From: Neurospora crassa OR74A
Taxonomy: Eukaryota > Ascomycota > Sordariomycetes > Sordariales > Sordariaceae
NCBI RefSeq assembly: GCF_000182925.2
Contig: NC_026504.1
Location: 2,852,001 to 2,916,000, forward strand
Length of the DNA: 64,000 bases
Direction: 5' to 3'
Shown: positions 32,845 to 44,500 of the stretch, piece by piece
Position numbering within the stretch: the stretch's first letter is position 1
Layout: every line of letters starts with the position of its first letter
Notes under the pieces: model-generated
Told to the model about the DNA's origin: nothing
Databases searched by the model: none
Seen by the model: only the letters and a program-made list of their open reading frames with translations
Program-made: the position numbers and the translations under genes

Positions 32845-34721
32845 TTATTTCTCAACCGGCATAGGTGGCAGCAACCCTTCCGCCCTCATCCTCCTTCCCC
32901 ACTCCTTCGTCTCCTCCAACTCTTTCATGACAACCTCATTAAACTCGTCCGGGTTGTCGATATACAAATGATGTCCCGCCCTCCTAATCACCACCACCTT
33001 GGCACTGCCGTTCTCCCTCTTCCTTTCTTCTTCGGTTCGGGTCTGGTCAGTCAAGGCCTGCTCCACCCTCTTTCTGATTTTCTCTTCAGCCGCGTACCCG
33101 CCCGCAACGTCCATCCAGTCGTTTTCACCGTAGAGGAAGACGATGGGGAAACCTGCTTCACGGACTGGAGCTGCTGCCGGTTGTTCTGGAGTAGAACCCG
33201 AGGAGGGGGGTTGAGCGATTATTTGGCGGCCGACGTCTTGGATACGGTTGATCACGGGGGACCGAGCAAACGCACCCGGGGCGAGGAGGTAGGGGAGGAC
33301 GTATTCGCCTGAACCCTTTTGGCGGAAAAGCGAGTAGGAATATGTGTGAAGGGCTTCTTTTTCGTCGGGAGGGAGGTGGTTGAACCGGCGAGAGGTCCAG
33401 CCCGAGACGAAGCGGGGACCGAGAGGGCCGGTCATGCGCACGATGGAGAAGGGGGAAACATTGGCGTCCCAGAGCCAGGAGATCCAGCCGGGAATGGGAC
33501 GGCGGGGTGGGGCTGTGTCCTTTTTGGTGTTGGTGCCGTTGTTATTGTTGTTGTTGGGTTTCCCGGCTGATGAGGCGACAGCTTTCTTATCCTTGGGATC
33601 AGCCTGGATGAAAGCCGTATTAGCCCCTCCCTCGGGCGTCTCCCTGTTGACGATGCTTTCCTGGTCCTGCGTAAACTCGTTGCCGTACGCGGACTCTTCA
33701 GGCTCCGGCATCGCGGCGTTAACGGCCCACGGGTCCTCCGGGATACCCGCAGGCGAGGCGAGGATCAGCTTGTTCAGACGGCCGGGGTACTTGAGCGCAT
33801 ACGAGACGGCCAGGTAGCCACCCAACGAATGACCCATGAGCGTGAAGCGCTCGATCTTGCGGGCTTTTCGCCACTCCTCCAACGCATCAATAAACCAGGC
33901 CTCGGCCTCGCGGATCTTGCCCTGTTGGTCCTTGGCGTGGATCTTGAACGGTGGGCGCGCAGAGTTGCCCATGCCGAGCATGTCGAGGGAGTAGAGCTTC
34001 CAGCCGGGAACGCGGCTGAGCGGCTCGTAGTTCTTGTAGAAAAAGCCGAGGCCGGCGCCGTAGCCGTGCAGCATGACGAGGGTGTCGTCGACTTGCTCGC
34101 CGACTCGCTCGATCGAGAACTCGTTCAGGGCTCGGTCTTTGCCGGAAAGAGGGACCATGGTTTGACGCCATACGCGGTGGCCGAATGGGTCGGCGTTGGC
34201 GAGATCGGAAAGTTGAGAGGCTGTGGAAGCGTTATCGGCGGTGGCTTCGCGGAGGAAGGGGATGAAGGAGAGGACGTTGCGCTCGGCTTGGCGAGCGGTT
34301 ACGCTGGACCACTATGGCGAGGGTTGTATTAGTGAAAAATGTTTGGTTGAGCAGTTGTGAAAGTAACGAAGTGGCATTTATGGTAGGGAATACCAACCCA
34401 TTGTTGTGCGGCTTCCTTGTAACCAAGAGGAAAAAAGGCAGAGCCGGCGCCGCGAGCCTTTGAATCCTTCTCGGCCTTTGTCTGCGTTGCCCGCGACGAG
34501 GAAGGAGGAAGAGTGGTGTCGGAAGCCGACATGGTCGAAGAAGGGGTGGTTGTGGTGCTAGCTGGTCTTTGTTGGCGTCGATATTGGCGATAGCCAGATT
34601 CTGTATAAGTCGGATCGGAAGAGGACGGCGAGTTGGTCGAGTTGAAGCGCCCAACGGCGGAGGCGAGCTTCAGTCTTTTAGGAAGTGAGATAGCTGTAGG
34701 ATATGTCTTGAGCATCCTCAA
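32845..34721 (-). CDS. Mitochondrial CGI-58/Cld1-type alpha/beta hydrolase, 596 aa
   Basis: Two exons: complement of 32845-34311 and 34398-34721; the 86-base intron joins LGYKEAAQQW to WSSVTARQAERNVLSF. Landmarks: MLHGYGAG (oxyanion region), LDMLGMGNSARP, the nucleophile elbow GHSLGG (Ser about 270), ILASPAGIP, FLYGENDWMD and HHLYID (about 555-560), the HX4D motif of this group. Fungal relatives include Cld1, which removes acyl chains from cardiolipin in mitochondria, and Ict1, reported as a lysophosphatidic-acid acyltransferase. The N-terminus (MRMLKTYPTAISLPKRLKLASAVGRF) is basic and lacks acids until later, a plausible mitochondrial presequence, which favours the Cld1-like role. A Gly/Asn/Thr-rich insert (around NNNNNNGTN) splits the cap domain. 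An internal Met (MSASDTT) could give a shorter form. The exact substrate is inference. Confidence 0.88.
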
Positions 34722-36657
34722 GGCAGCAGGGAGGTTTACGCGTCAGACGGATGTCCCCCTTATTAGTCGGAAGGATGCTGACACATTTATTGTTGTAGTG
34801 TATGTTCACGCCGACGATGGCAGTGGCTTCAATTTCAATTTGTAAAGTTGCGAGCGAATGCGTCCGAGTCCCTCGCCTAGCCTATCGCATTACATGGACC
34901 ATCGGGGAATCGGCATGTCCAAGCATGGCCTAGTATGGCCGGTTTAGATAGTGTTTTTGGTGATGACTACGTACTGGGCACTAACATATGTATGGATCTT
35001 GCTGGCACCAATTATAGATCTGGACGAACACCGATCCCCGGGCGAAACAGACCGCTCACCTGACCAGGTGATCCATGGATATGAGGTTTTGTTGAAGCTG
35101 TGGTGGCCTGTTGCAGAGTTGTCGCCCCCCAACGAATGCTGAAGAGATCCGTAGGTTCCATCAGTCGTCAGCTTCCCAGTTCGTTGGGATCGCGGCCGGC
35201 CGGGGACGGGACGGGAATTGGCGGCCCTTTGTTCCCAGTTTCGATTCTGCCCATGATTCATCTATTACCTTATACCATTGCTCGTTATTGTTCGTGTTCC
35301 CATTTCCCTTTGCAAAAACTCAGTGCGGCCGATGCGGACGAGTGCCCGCGATTTGCCCGCATTTTCCCTCGGACTTTAGCGCGTTTCCCCGACATCCCGA
35401 TCGATAGTGTAGGTCCTCCACAGGCCAGCCCACATTGTCTCGTTTTGAGCACCACCTTCCCCAGATCTGAGGCGATGACGTCTCAACAACTTTTCTGGCC
35501 CCGAGACTGGTTGTGATTCGATGGAAAATTGTAGCTGCGACCTATTGTCTGAAAGATTGTTGACACCTGTCTGCAGTGTTGCTTTCGGTTGGGCAGCTCT
35601 GTGACTGGTCCCTTTAGTTTGGTTTTCAACTTGTTCGTTGCGGAGAAGACAGGTTGCCTTTTCGCATTGAAAAGGGGGTGCTCTTCAGAAGCTGCAATTG
35701 CTTGCATGTGAGAATGGCAGGTTCAGTTGCGAGCCACCAAAAACCCCAATCCAACAACAGACCCATTCCCCACTTCTCTCGAGGTACCTAAGGAGTACCT
35801 GGGAATTGGCGCCAGGGCATGCTCTGTCGAAAAGCTGACAAGTACCCTGTTCACCTGCAGCAATGACATAACGGCGCAGAAGAAGCCTCCTTTTTTTTCT
35901 GCTTTCTTTGGATTTCTTCTCCCCAACATCAAGATACTCTCGCGGTTCACCTTCTCAGAACGGAAACCGTTGCACTTAGAACCAAATAAACAATTACAAC
36001 TCATAAGGCATCTTTTCGATATCAAGATAAAGGGTACAAGTGGTTGCTGCAGCGGTCTGAGGCGGTCAAGACAAACCCTTAGACCTTTGAAAACGGGTGA
36101 CGCAGTGTCCGGTCCCTTCCAAAACACGCCTAGAAAGAAGGAAAGGATATCCAAGGTAGCGGTCAACTAGTCAGCGCGTGTCCGTTCTAGCTTCTTCTCA
36201 ACAGATTCCAGACGGTCCATTTTATGCCATTCCCGACAGGCATCACCAGCTTTTCGCTTCAGACCAAATAAACATCACACAAGAGTCGCACAAGGCTGAC
36301 ACCGGTCCAGTCCGCGCATTCCTACCTCTCTACCTACGTATCCGTGACAGTGACAGGGGCTTCCCGCGGACACCCGAACGCACATTGTGCAAAACCCTTC
36401 CCGCTTTATAGAATCTACATCGAACAAGTCCGACCACCAACAACTCGCTTTAGGCAGACATGCTGCCGTGACACGTTGAATCAAACGGCTGCCGATAATA
36501 ATACCCTAATCCTCCAATTACGCGGCCGGGCCGACGACCAAGCCTTCCCTCGGGCATCGAGCAACTACTGCGCGCATCCCTCGCGATCTCCCGACCGACG
36601 AAAGTTCCGGGAACACATATACACACACACAAAAGCAGGGAACACACGGGTACCGCC
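34722..36657. promoter_or_regulatory. Divergent spacer between the Cld1-like hydrolase and Spo7-like genes
   Basis: 1.9 kb holding both promoters. Two opposing frames of 147 codons share the segment 35723-36170 almost exactly, a typical shadow pair; neither looks like protein. Close to the Spo7-like start there is a CA-rich stretch (about 36618-36635). No RNA gene is seen. Confidence 0.55.
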
Positions 36658-38004
36658 ATGGCGGACGCACTCGATTCTATCGTCAAGGGTGCGCCGATGG
36701 CCCAAGACCTGCCTCATCTCAACAGCCTCAACAGAGCCATTAGCGGCACCACCCCAATCGCTTCATCGAATGTCCCCTTGACGCCCACCAAGGGTAGCCA
36801 CAATGGCGCCGCCAGCAGCGACCCGCTCAGCCACACGCCCTCGTCGCCGTCCATGATCTACCTGAACCTGCTCATCCTCGAAGCCTCGCTGCGGGCGCAA
36901 TACTTGGACCTGCGCGCTCGCCGCCGCCACCACACCTTTTTTCTCGTCCTTCTGGGCTTGTGGACGACAGGATTTGGATATGCCCTTTTCTTGGCCCCGC
37001 GCGAGGACGGCAGCGGCGTCGGCGGAAGTGTATACTGGGTCGTCGAGACGGGCGAGAAGGTCTTTTTCTTGGGAGGCATCATGACGGGCGTGCTGGTCTG
37101 GGCGACGGGCATCTGGGAGCGCGGGGTGCGCTGGCCTCGCCGCTGGCTGACGGTTAGCAACCGCGGCCTGCGCGGGTTCAACTGCAAGGTGGTGCTGATG
37201 AAGAGACCCTGGTGGAAGGAGGCGCTGGGCACGATCGGCTGGTTTCTGACGTACGGCCTGTTCACGAACGCGACGTCGAGCTATCGGTATGTGGAGCCGG
37301 CCATCTTGAAGGAAGTGGACAGGGAGCTGGGGTTGAGTGGACATGGACACCCGACATTGCCGGTTGTGAACGTGGGTCACGACATGGAAAAGGGAGGACA
37401 CGAAGAGGATTTGAGCCCCGGAGGCGACTACGTCAAGCTGCTGTTACTGGCGAAGCCGTTTAGCCCCACGTTCAGGGAAAATTGGGAGCTGTACAGGAGC
37501 GAGTATTGGGAGAAGGAGAACGAGCGGCGCGCGCTGTTGAGGGCCAAGCTCAAGGAACGCGATCGCAAGCTGCGCAAACAAACTGGCGGCTGGTTCTGGT
37601 GGCTTCCCTGGCGACGGATCGCAGTGGGTGAGAAGACTCATCATCACCATCACCACCACGGCAGCTCCGTGTCCGAAAAGGCACTTCATCCTCGCGCCGC
37701 GGCCGTGTCGAGTGAATATCGGCGTAATAGAAGCAGCAGCAGGAGGAGGGGAAGCATGAATGGAAGTGCTTTGCGCAGCACGACACCGACACCGTCGCCG
37801 AGGGGCGAGCATGACGAGCCCGGGCTGGCGAGAAAGGGAAGCTCGAGCCTCACGCCGGAGAAGGTCAGGAGAAAGAAGACGCTGGCTCCTCCCGGTTCGG
37901 CAACGAAGACGCGACCGAAGGTGGAATCCAGGTCTGTGACGCCGGAGAACCCGTCGCCATTGGCCAAGGAGAGCAGCCTGGAGCCGGACGGCTTGAACGC
38001 ATGA
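36658..38004 (+). CDS. SPO7: Spo7-like regulatory subunit of the Nem1-Spo7 phosphatase, 448 aa
   Basis: Single exon; start context ACCGCCATGGCGG is strong. Spo7 binds the phosphatase Nem1 at the ER/nuclear membrane and together they dephosphorylate lipin (Pah1), shifting phosphatidic acid toward diacylglycerol and limiting nuclear-membrane growth. Family landmarks: MIYLNLLILEASLRAQYLDL, two membrane helices (FFLVLLGLWTTGFGYALFLA and FFLGGIMTGVLVWATGIW), RWLTVSNRGLRGFNCKVV, and the C-terminal SPTFRENWELYRSEYWEKEN. After about residue 310 comes a disordered basic tail with an eight-His run and Ser/Arg-rich and Pro-rich stretches that yeast Spo7 lacks. It is divergent from the Cld1-like gene, another lipid gene. 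The Nem1 partner is not in this window. Confidence 0.93.
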   Translation: MADALDSIVKGAPMAQDLPHLNSLNRAISGTTPIASSNVPLTPTKGSHNGAASSDPLSHTPSSPSMIYLNLLILEASLRAQYLDLRARRRHHTFFLVLLGLWTTGFGYALFLAPREDGSGVGGSVYWVVETGEKVFFLGGIMTGVLVWATGIWERGVRWPRRWLTVSNRGLRGFNCKVVLMKRPWWKEALGTIGWFLTYGLFTNATSSYRYVEPAILKEVDRELGLSGHGHPTLPVVNVGHDMEKGGHEEDLSPGGDYVKLLLLAKPFSPTFRENWELYRSEYWEKENERRALLRAKLKERDRKLRKQTGGWFWWLPWRRIAVGEKTHHHHHHHGSSVSEKALHPRAAAVSSEYRRNRSSSRRRGSMNGSALRSTTPTPSPRGEHDEPGLARKGSSSLTPEKVRRKKTLAPPGSATKTRPKVESRSVTPENPSPLAKESSLEPDGLNA

Positions 38005-39220
38005 AGAACTGAAAGCGCACTTATAGACGGAGGATAGTTTAATGAGGACTTGCAGGCAAGAGGCCGCTAACGAAGTCCATTGGGAGTCTACGGACGGGAT
38101 CACAAAGCAACGAGTATCACGCAGCCTGGCGATATGTTTTGTAATGGTGCAGTGTATTTTGCGTGGAAGTATTGTTAGTTAGAAGGAAAGCGAACTGGAA
38201 TACACCGGTTTTGATGTGTAACTTTTGGTGCATTGATCTACATGGCACGCCTTTACGTGGTCTTCCTGTTCGTAACTGCTGGAACGTCTCTTTTGTCATC
38301 TTGTGTGTATTGCTTATACAAACATGATAATGAGGGAGGTCCGTGTTTCCGAATGGTCAGTTAAGCCCAGGGTAGCGATGCTAGAGACTTTCAAGGTTCA
38401 GTCCTATTCTCAGGGGTTCGAGCTAAGTGGAAGGTTCCCCCATGGCTTGGGCCGAATGGTCAACAGCTGCAGGGTCTACAGTGCGGTCAATTGCATGCAG
38501 TTGGGGCTTCCCCTCTCAGCTTCGTCCCGTCTGCATTTTCGATTGTCCCCTGCGTTTTTGTTTGTTAACAAAAGTTAGCGTGATTCACACAATACTTTGC
38601 TAAGAATCGATCTGATCAAGGTTCCTCTTGCAGGTTCATCTCACTTGTACCTATGTATGACTTTCTCCGTCTTGACTGCCGTTCCACTCTCCAGGTTCTC
38701 CCGTCCCTTCACCACACTTGTGATTAGACCGAGATGAACAGTGCTTTCTGTTATTCGTTCCTCTCGAAATGCAAGAACGCTCGCCATTCGAAGCACCTTC
38801 ACAACACCTGCGGTCATATTGTTCTTCTCCCACCGTTTGCCCTCAAAACCGCCTAGCGCATGCCACCTTATTAGTACAAATACAGCGGTGCTTTTCCCAA
38901 GGCATCAATTTCATGATCTACCTACCTTCCACTTTCACATCTTTATAGCTGGGCTCAACCATATATCGACACAAGTTGATATCTCAACCTAGATTCCTTC
39001 CCACTAGATTTCCAACCCGTTCGCATATATCGGAAGTCGCAACCACATGTCATAATCTCTGAGCCTGGCCAGCAACTCTCCAATTTCCTTCCCGTCGAGC
39101 AAATCACAACCGCCCGTCACTACGCGAGCCGAGGTCCTCCTTTTCAATAACCCAACACAGAACTGACCCAGGCCTCACCATATCTCAACGAACGACACCA
39201 ATAACATCTCCTTGCCCAAA
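38005..39220. other. Intergenic, tandem genes
   Basis: 1.2 kb between the Spo7-like and phosphatase-like genes, both on +. It should hold the 3' UTR of the first and the promoter and leader of the second; the last 250 bases are C-rich and A-rich, as is usual for leaders here. Nothing else is seen. Confidence 0.55.
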
Positions 39221-40339
39221 ATGCAAAACGTCCCTTACACACTCTCTCACGGGTCCCTCATCCGCGAGTCCGTAACCCGCGCCGCCCCCTACGACACCCG
39301 CCCGCCTTCCCCTCCCACAGTCGACATCCCCGCCACGCGCGCTGTAGGCCGTAACTCCGTCCTCATCGCCCCTTCCCCGCGCAACCTCGACCCCGCCCTG
39401 TTTGATCTCAACTCAGATTACGCTTCAGTCATCACCCATGGCCTGCGTCCACAGGAAGCGCTTGACCACGCTTCAGACTGGGAATACGCGGCCCGCCGCA
39501 GTGCCCAGAAGATCATCGACCCTTCGCTTTACTTGGGTCCGTTGAGCGTGGTGAGGGACAGGGAGTTCATGAAGGGAGAAGGGGTGACGATGGTGGTGGT
39601 GGTTAGGGATCGGATTATGGGACTTGGACTTGGGGGAGGACATCAACAACATCAACAACATCAACAACAGAGGACAGACGGGCAAGGGGTTCCGGCTGTT
39701 CCTACGCTGGGACCGGCAGCCAAAAAGGTTACTGAGGAACTTGGGATTCAAGTGGAGGCGGTGGGGGTTGGTGGGTTGCAAGGGCTTATCAGGGAGTTTC
39801 CGAAGTTGAACGAGACGATTGTGAGGCACTTGGTCGCAGTACACAAGAGGAGTCTTGGTGCCCAGCAGGGAAAAGTGCTGGTGTGTTGCGAGACAGGGAA
39901 TGATCGGTCGGCAGCGGTGGTGGTGGCTTACCTGGTTGAGGTTTGGGGCGTGGGCTTGCTTGAGGCGCTTAGGTTCGTGCTGTGCAGACGGTTTTGCGTG
40001 GCGTGGGATGACGATACGAGGAGGTATCTCAAGAACTATGAGGATATCTTGATGGCGAAGAGGGCGCGTTGGCAGGATCAGAAGGCCAATGATAGGGACG
40101 CCGCCGCTGCTGCGGATGAGAGCAGGATGAACAAGTTGAAGAGACAATTGGCGAGTGTCGGCTTCGATGATGATAGTGACGATGAAGATGAGGAGATGTG
40201 GGGCAACTACAAGGGCGCCAGCTCGTCGTCTGAAGAGACAATCCATCAAGCGCGGGGGAGGAACTTTGCACCCTTTCTGGATCTGCCTCCCCGTGGGGCG
40301 GAACACAGAAACAACGAAGGAGAAAACAGGCCAAGCTAG
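39221..40339 (+). CDS. Dual-specificity-phosphatase-like protein (STYX/FMI2 group), 372 aa
   Basis: Single exon; start chosen at the ATG at 39221 (MQNVPYTLSHGS). The core fold runs from about residue 95 to 285: IIDPSLYLGPLSVVRD, a strand MVVVVRD, LIREFPKLNETIVRHLVAVHKR, then KVLVCCETGNDRSAAVVVAYL, and CVAWDDDTRRYLKNYEDIL. The CX5R signature is present (Cys223, Arg229), but the histidine normally before the cysteine is a cysteine and the loop is GND. The group includes STYX-like proteins that bind phosphotyrosine, so the protein may be active or a pseudo-phosphatase. A Gln/His repeat (around 39642-39668) and Gly-rich stretch interrupt the fold. The C-terminus has a basic helix and an acidic DDDSDDEDEE patch. 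I recall similar fungal proteins labelled FMI2, without knowing their role. Confidence 0.82.
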   Translation: MQNVPYTLSHGSLIRESVTRAAPYDTRPPSPPTVDIPATRAVGRNSVLIAPSPRNLDPALFDLNSDYASVITHGLRPQEALDHASDWEYAARRSAQKIIDPSLYLGPLSVVRDREFMKGEGVTMVVVVRDRIMGLGLGGGHQQHQQHQQQRTDGQGVPAVPTLGPAAKKVTEELGIQVEAVGVGGLQGLIREFPKLNETIVRHLVAVHKRSLGAQQGKVLVCCETGNDRSAAVVVAYLVEVWGVGLLEALRFVLCRRFCVAWDDDTRRYLKNYEDILMAKRARWQDQKANDRDAAAAADESRMNKLKRQLASVGFDDDSDDEDEEMWGNYKGASSSSEETIHQARGRNFAPFLDLPPRGAEHRNNEGENRPS

Positions 40340-41569
40340 CCTATGGCTTTGAGCGTCATTTGTTACAATAATTATCAGCAACCGCAAGCAGCTGATACGA
40401 GGTGTCGACCGAAGATGCCATGTCACGATCCAGAAGCGAGAGGTTGAATTGTTCTAGAGCTGAGGCGAGAGAAAAGTACGTTATTTGCTCCTGGTCCTTG
40501 CTGCTATCAGTTTGGCGTATTCAAGCCTTGCGAAGAAAATCCAAACACTTCATACCCAAAGGGGGCATTGTGTCCGCATTCAGTACGAAGGGTTGAGGTT
40601 GTGAAAAATTCAACATTAGGTTTCGTTTCGCCAGAAATCTCCAAATTCACATCATGGCCGATCTCCAAATATTCTCCAAATTAATATGTGACCGTTACTC
40701 GTCGGTTCCCCAGCAAGTCTGTCAAGCATATGCCCCTCGGAGCAGAACTTACATACCCCCACCTTCCATTCTGCCAACTACACCGGCCCTATTGAACCAT
40801 GAAAACACTTGAAATTACGGAACACGGTGGGAGTGTCAGACATGGGATGAAATCTCACAATGACCCATCAACAAACAAACCTTAGCGGTCTGGAATCCTG
40901 GAAACGGACCGTTATGACTACGTTCGCGGCCATTCACTTGCTCGTCCTCTGACCCACCCGCTTGGAACGACCAAACTCCCGTCTTCACACGTGCTTCCTA
41001 CTACGACACACCTCAACGAGCAACAATCTTCAGCATTCGCTTCTTTCCTGTCAAGTTCTAACTCTCTAAGATGACGCGCTTCCCATCTTATTGATCAGGC
41101 AAGTAAACAAGTCCAGAAGACACTAAACTTAAGTCACAACTTCCGGATTTTCTTCCACGCGCTTGTCTCTTCAAAAAAAAAAAAATAAGAAAAAAGATTC
41201 AGCCTCGATATCCATCATCATCATCTTTGGACGTCATCTTCTCTACCTTTAGCTTCCTCTTTGCGTAGCAAATATCATATCAGGCTTGCTACACAATAGT
41301 TAGTTGCCTTCCTTCCACAAACCAGCCCATCAACCCCCAAACCAAACAAAATTATGCACACGTTCAAGCTGACAGCAAGGTGAATAATCTGTCAGAAGAA
41401 AGAAAAGGATCGACAGCAACAGATTCCTTCCCCGAGTGAACACCTCGCTCCTGTTCTGTAGCAAAGAGTCAGCTGGAAGATAACTATCACCCGCAACTCT
41501 GAGACAATCGCGCCCTCGCAGTTCTCACAAAGCGAGCCCCTCTCCTTTCTCCAACACCAACAACCAAAA
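40340..41569. other. Intergenic, tandem genes
   Basis: 1.2 kb upstream of the large unrecognised gene. It includes a poly-A run (41174-41186) and CA-rich leader sequence ending CAACCAAAA before the start codon. No gene is seen. Confidence 0.55.
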
Positions 41570-44500
41570 ATGGCCTCCCAAGGAAACGACCGTCCCCAGC
41601 GCAACCGTAAGCCCCCCAAAATCTATGGCTTCCACGGTTCTGGGCAGGAGGAAGACAGTTTCGCCGACTTCGAGCCCCCCTCGCCTCCCCACAGACCCAT
41701 CGATACCCGCCTGCCCTTCGACCCTCAACTTGTCGAGGAATGCGCTTTTCCTTCCCTCGACCCTGTTACTCACGTCGGGTCGGGACCGAGCGAGGTGTAC
41801 AAGGTCTACCGACAGGCGAGAAGAGAACAGGAAGTAACGCGGATGGTGGAGTATGAGCCCCTGTACCATGAGCGTCTTGCGCGACTGAAGCAAAGGAAGC
41901 AAGTGGTGGGGCGTAGGAATATTGGGGAGTTTCCCGGCGGCGTAGTCGATAATAGAAGCAGGGGAAGGTCGCGCGGTGTTAGCGTCCAGTATGCCAATAC
42001 TCCAGAGGAAAGGGCCAGGTGGGAGAGAGGTCGTGAGCAGGAGTTTATTTGGGCAGTTGGCGAGTCTTCCTCTGAAGAAGAGGATGAGGAAAAAGAAGAG
42101 GAGGAGGAAGAAGACGAAGACGATGATTTCCAGCAAAGGGATATGGTCATGAGGACGTCGAGACTGCTACTCAGCGTGAGAAACGCAAACCATACGAAGC
42201 AGAAAGAGGCGGTGGCTGCTGTCGAGAGGGCAAGGAGTAGTGCTCAGAGTTTGGCCAGTAGCCAGGGGCAGAAGAGTCCGGCACTGCCTCTGCCTCTGAC
42301 TTCGGCGTCTGCGTCTGCTGAAGCAAAGGATCAAAAGGATGCCGATGGGGATATGGTTATGGGCGGTGGGAGTTCGTCTCAATCAACCAGACAGCTGGTT
42401 GTATCTCTTCCTAAACCTCGTTGGGTCTTTACAATATCCATACGGGCAAAGAGTCCGCGACGGCCGACAGCAGCAGAAAAAGGCAAGGAAGCAGAGACTG
42501 TGCTCTGGAATGCCTCCCAGAATCAGAGCACGTTGGGGCCTACGCAGGTATCCCAAGATCTCAACAGACTTCTTCAGGGTACCGATGCCAGAAAAATTGA
42601 GAATCCGACAGTGATGGTAAGGTTATGGAAGCAAATCGTCTACAAAATGTCAGCTAATCAAGTCTCTTGAGCAGATACTCAATACAGCACGCGTAGCGAT
42701 TCCCACGTGGCCGTCTTTACCTGCGAACATCCAATACCTTACCACTTACCATCTGACAGCCGTCCATGAACCGCCATACTCGTTTGCGCAGCTGAGCACG
42801 TTATTGTCCCTCTCCAGCGATGAAATCATATCTCTCCTGTATTTGATCAACCATGAAACCCGCAAGATGATCGTCCTTGACAGCCTCAGCAATCAGCTGG
42901 CCGCAATCGAGGATATCGATGCAGTCCGTGACGCCCTAGACCGACTCAAACCGCAAGGTCTTATCACCGACTCCGTATCCTCTGAGGACATCCGCCAGGG
43001 CCAAGCGTTCTTGCGGTTCATGGGTCTACACAAAGTGGCGGAGTGGTTGGCGGAGTACGTGGGGGTCAGCAACAGCCGGGACAGCAACGAAGGGCGACAT
43101 GTCATCAAGATTAACGGGCGGCTTCTGGATGAGGATATACCAGCTGAAGTGGTAGGCAACGTTTTAAGACGCATCTGGAAGGAGGAGCAAGAAAGGGCGA
43201 CCAGGATCGAGAACGCCAGAAGAGCAGAGACGGCAAGAGCATCGATGCAACCTCCACCTTTGGGCCTGGTGAATCGCTCGGTATTGGAGCTTACAGACAG
43301 GAGCGTACAGAACGGCAAAGTCTTGACCATTCAGGAGGCGGAACAAGCAGCGAGAAGGCTTGCTGACTTTGGGCTGCTGGTTCCGCAGTCAGATCACTAT
43401 ACGGTCAGTTTGAATGGCGAATCCGTACATTTAGAGCAGGATCTGCAAGCGCGGCGACTTTGGAACCATGAGCTAGAAGCCATGCGGAAGGCTCAGAGAC
43501 AAAACGAAGTGGTACCTCCGGCTAGGCCGACATTGGAGAGTAACGAGGAAAGACAACCGTCAAGGCCGACACTCGATCAAGTGGCGGGGAGTTCCGTCGG
43601 CAACCGAGAAGAACCTAGACAAGGAGTTAGAGAGACATCTAGGGGTCAAGCGACCCTTGTGCAGCAGCCCCCTCCTTCCACTGGAGCCAGTTCGTCTGCT
43701 CCTGTTCCAATGGACATTGACTCAAGCATGAACAGGGCGACGAGGCATGATAAAGAACAGCAACAGAAGGGACAACCCTCGTCCTCGGCTAATGAAGCAG
43801 ACCAGGAAGATCCAATAGCCGATGAAACCCAGTCCCGTAATTCACGGACGAACGACTACTTGCTGTCCATCGGCATCGATCTTTCCCTTCACAAACCACC
43901 GCCGCTCGACACATCCTCGGGGTCACCTACCCTCGAAGAAAGAACCGCCGCGTATCTAGCGGCCAACAAGGCCACACTCGACGCCATAGACATGAAAAAC
44001 GAAATGGAAGCTCGTCTCCGAAGACGGCAACCGGCACAGGGCCAAGCTCATGACGAGGAGCCAGCTCTCTCCGCTTCAAGTTACGGTTTACGTAATGTCA
44101 CTGAGGCTCCTACCTTGCGAAGTAACAGCATCTACAGTTCTCGACTTCCCAGCGAAACACCTCCCGTTGTGCCAGCTGCAAATACAACTCCTACGACAGC
44201 CAGAGGCAATCGTCAAGCGACCCCCGTTGTTGCTAACCCTTCTGGCTCCGCACATGAAATGTCTGCGGAAATACAGAGGCAGGTGCAAGTTGTCACAGAG
44301 GCAGGGGCCTCGAGAGTTGCCCCTCATAAGGCTCTTGCTGGTAATGACAACTCCAACCAAGTGCCAACAGCAGTGACGATCCAAAGGGAAGAGGCAAGAC
44401 CAGTCGCAGTTGTGACTCCTCCCGCTCCCGAAACTCCGGCATCGCAAAGGAAGACAAGAATTATTCTCAAAGTCGGCGGTCGGAGGGTTACCAGCCAATC

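Noticed and set aside
35723-36170. Pair of 147-codon frames on opposite strands over the same segment
   Set aside because: Mirror-image frames; neither shows motifs, and they sit in a divergent promoter region.
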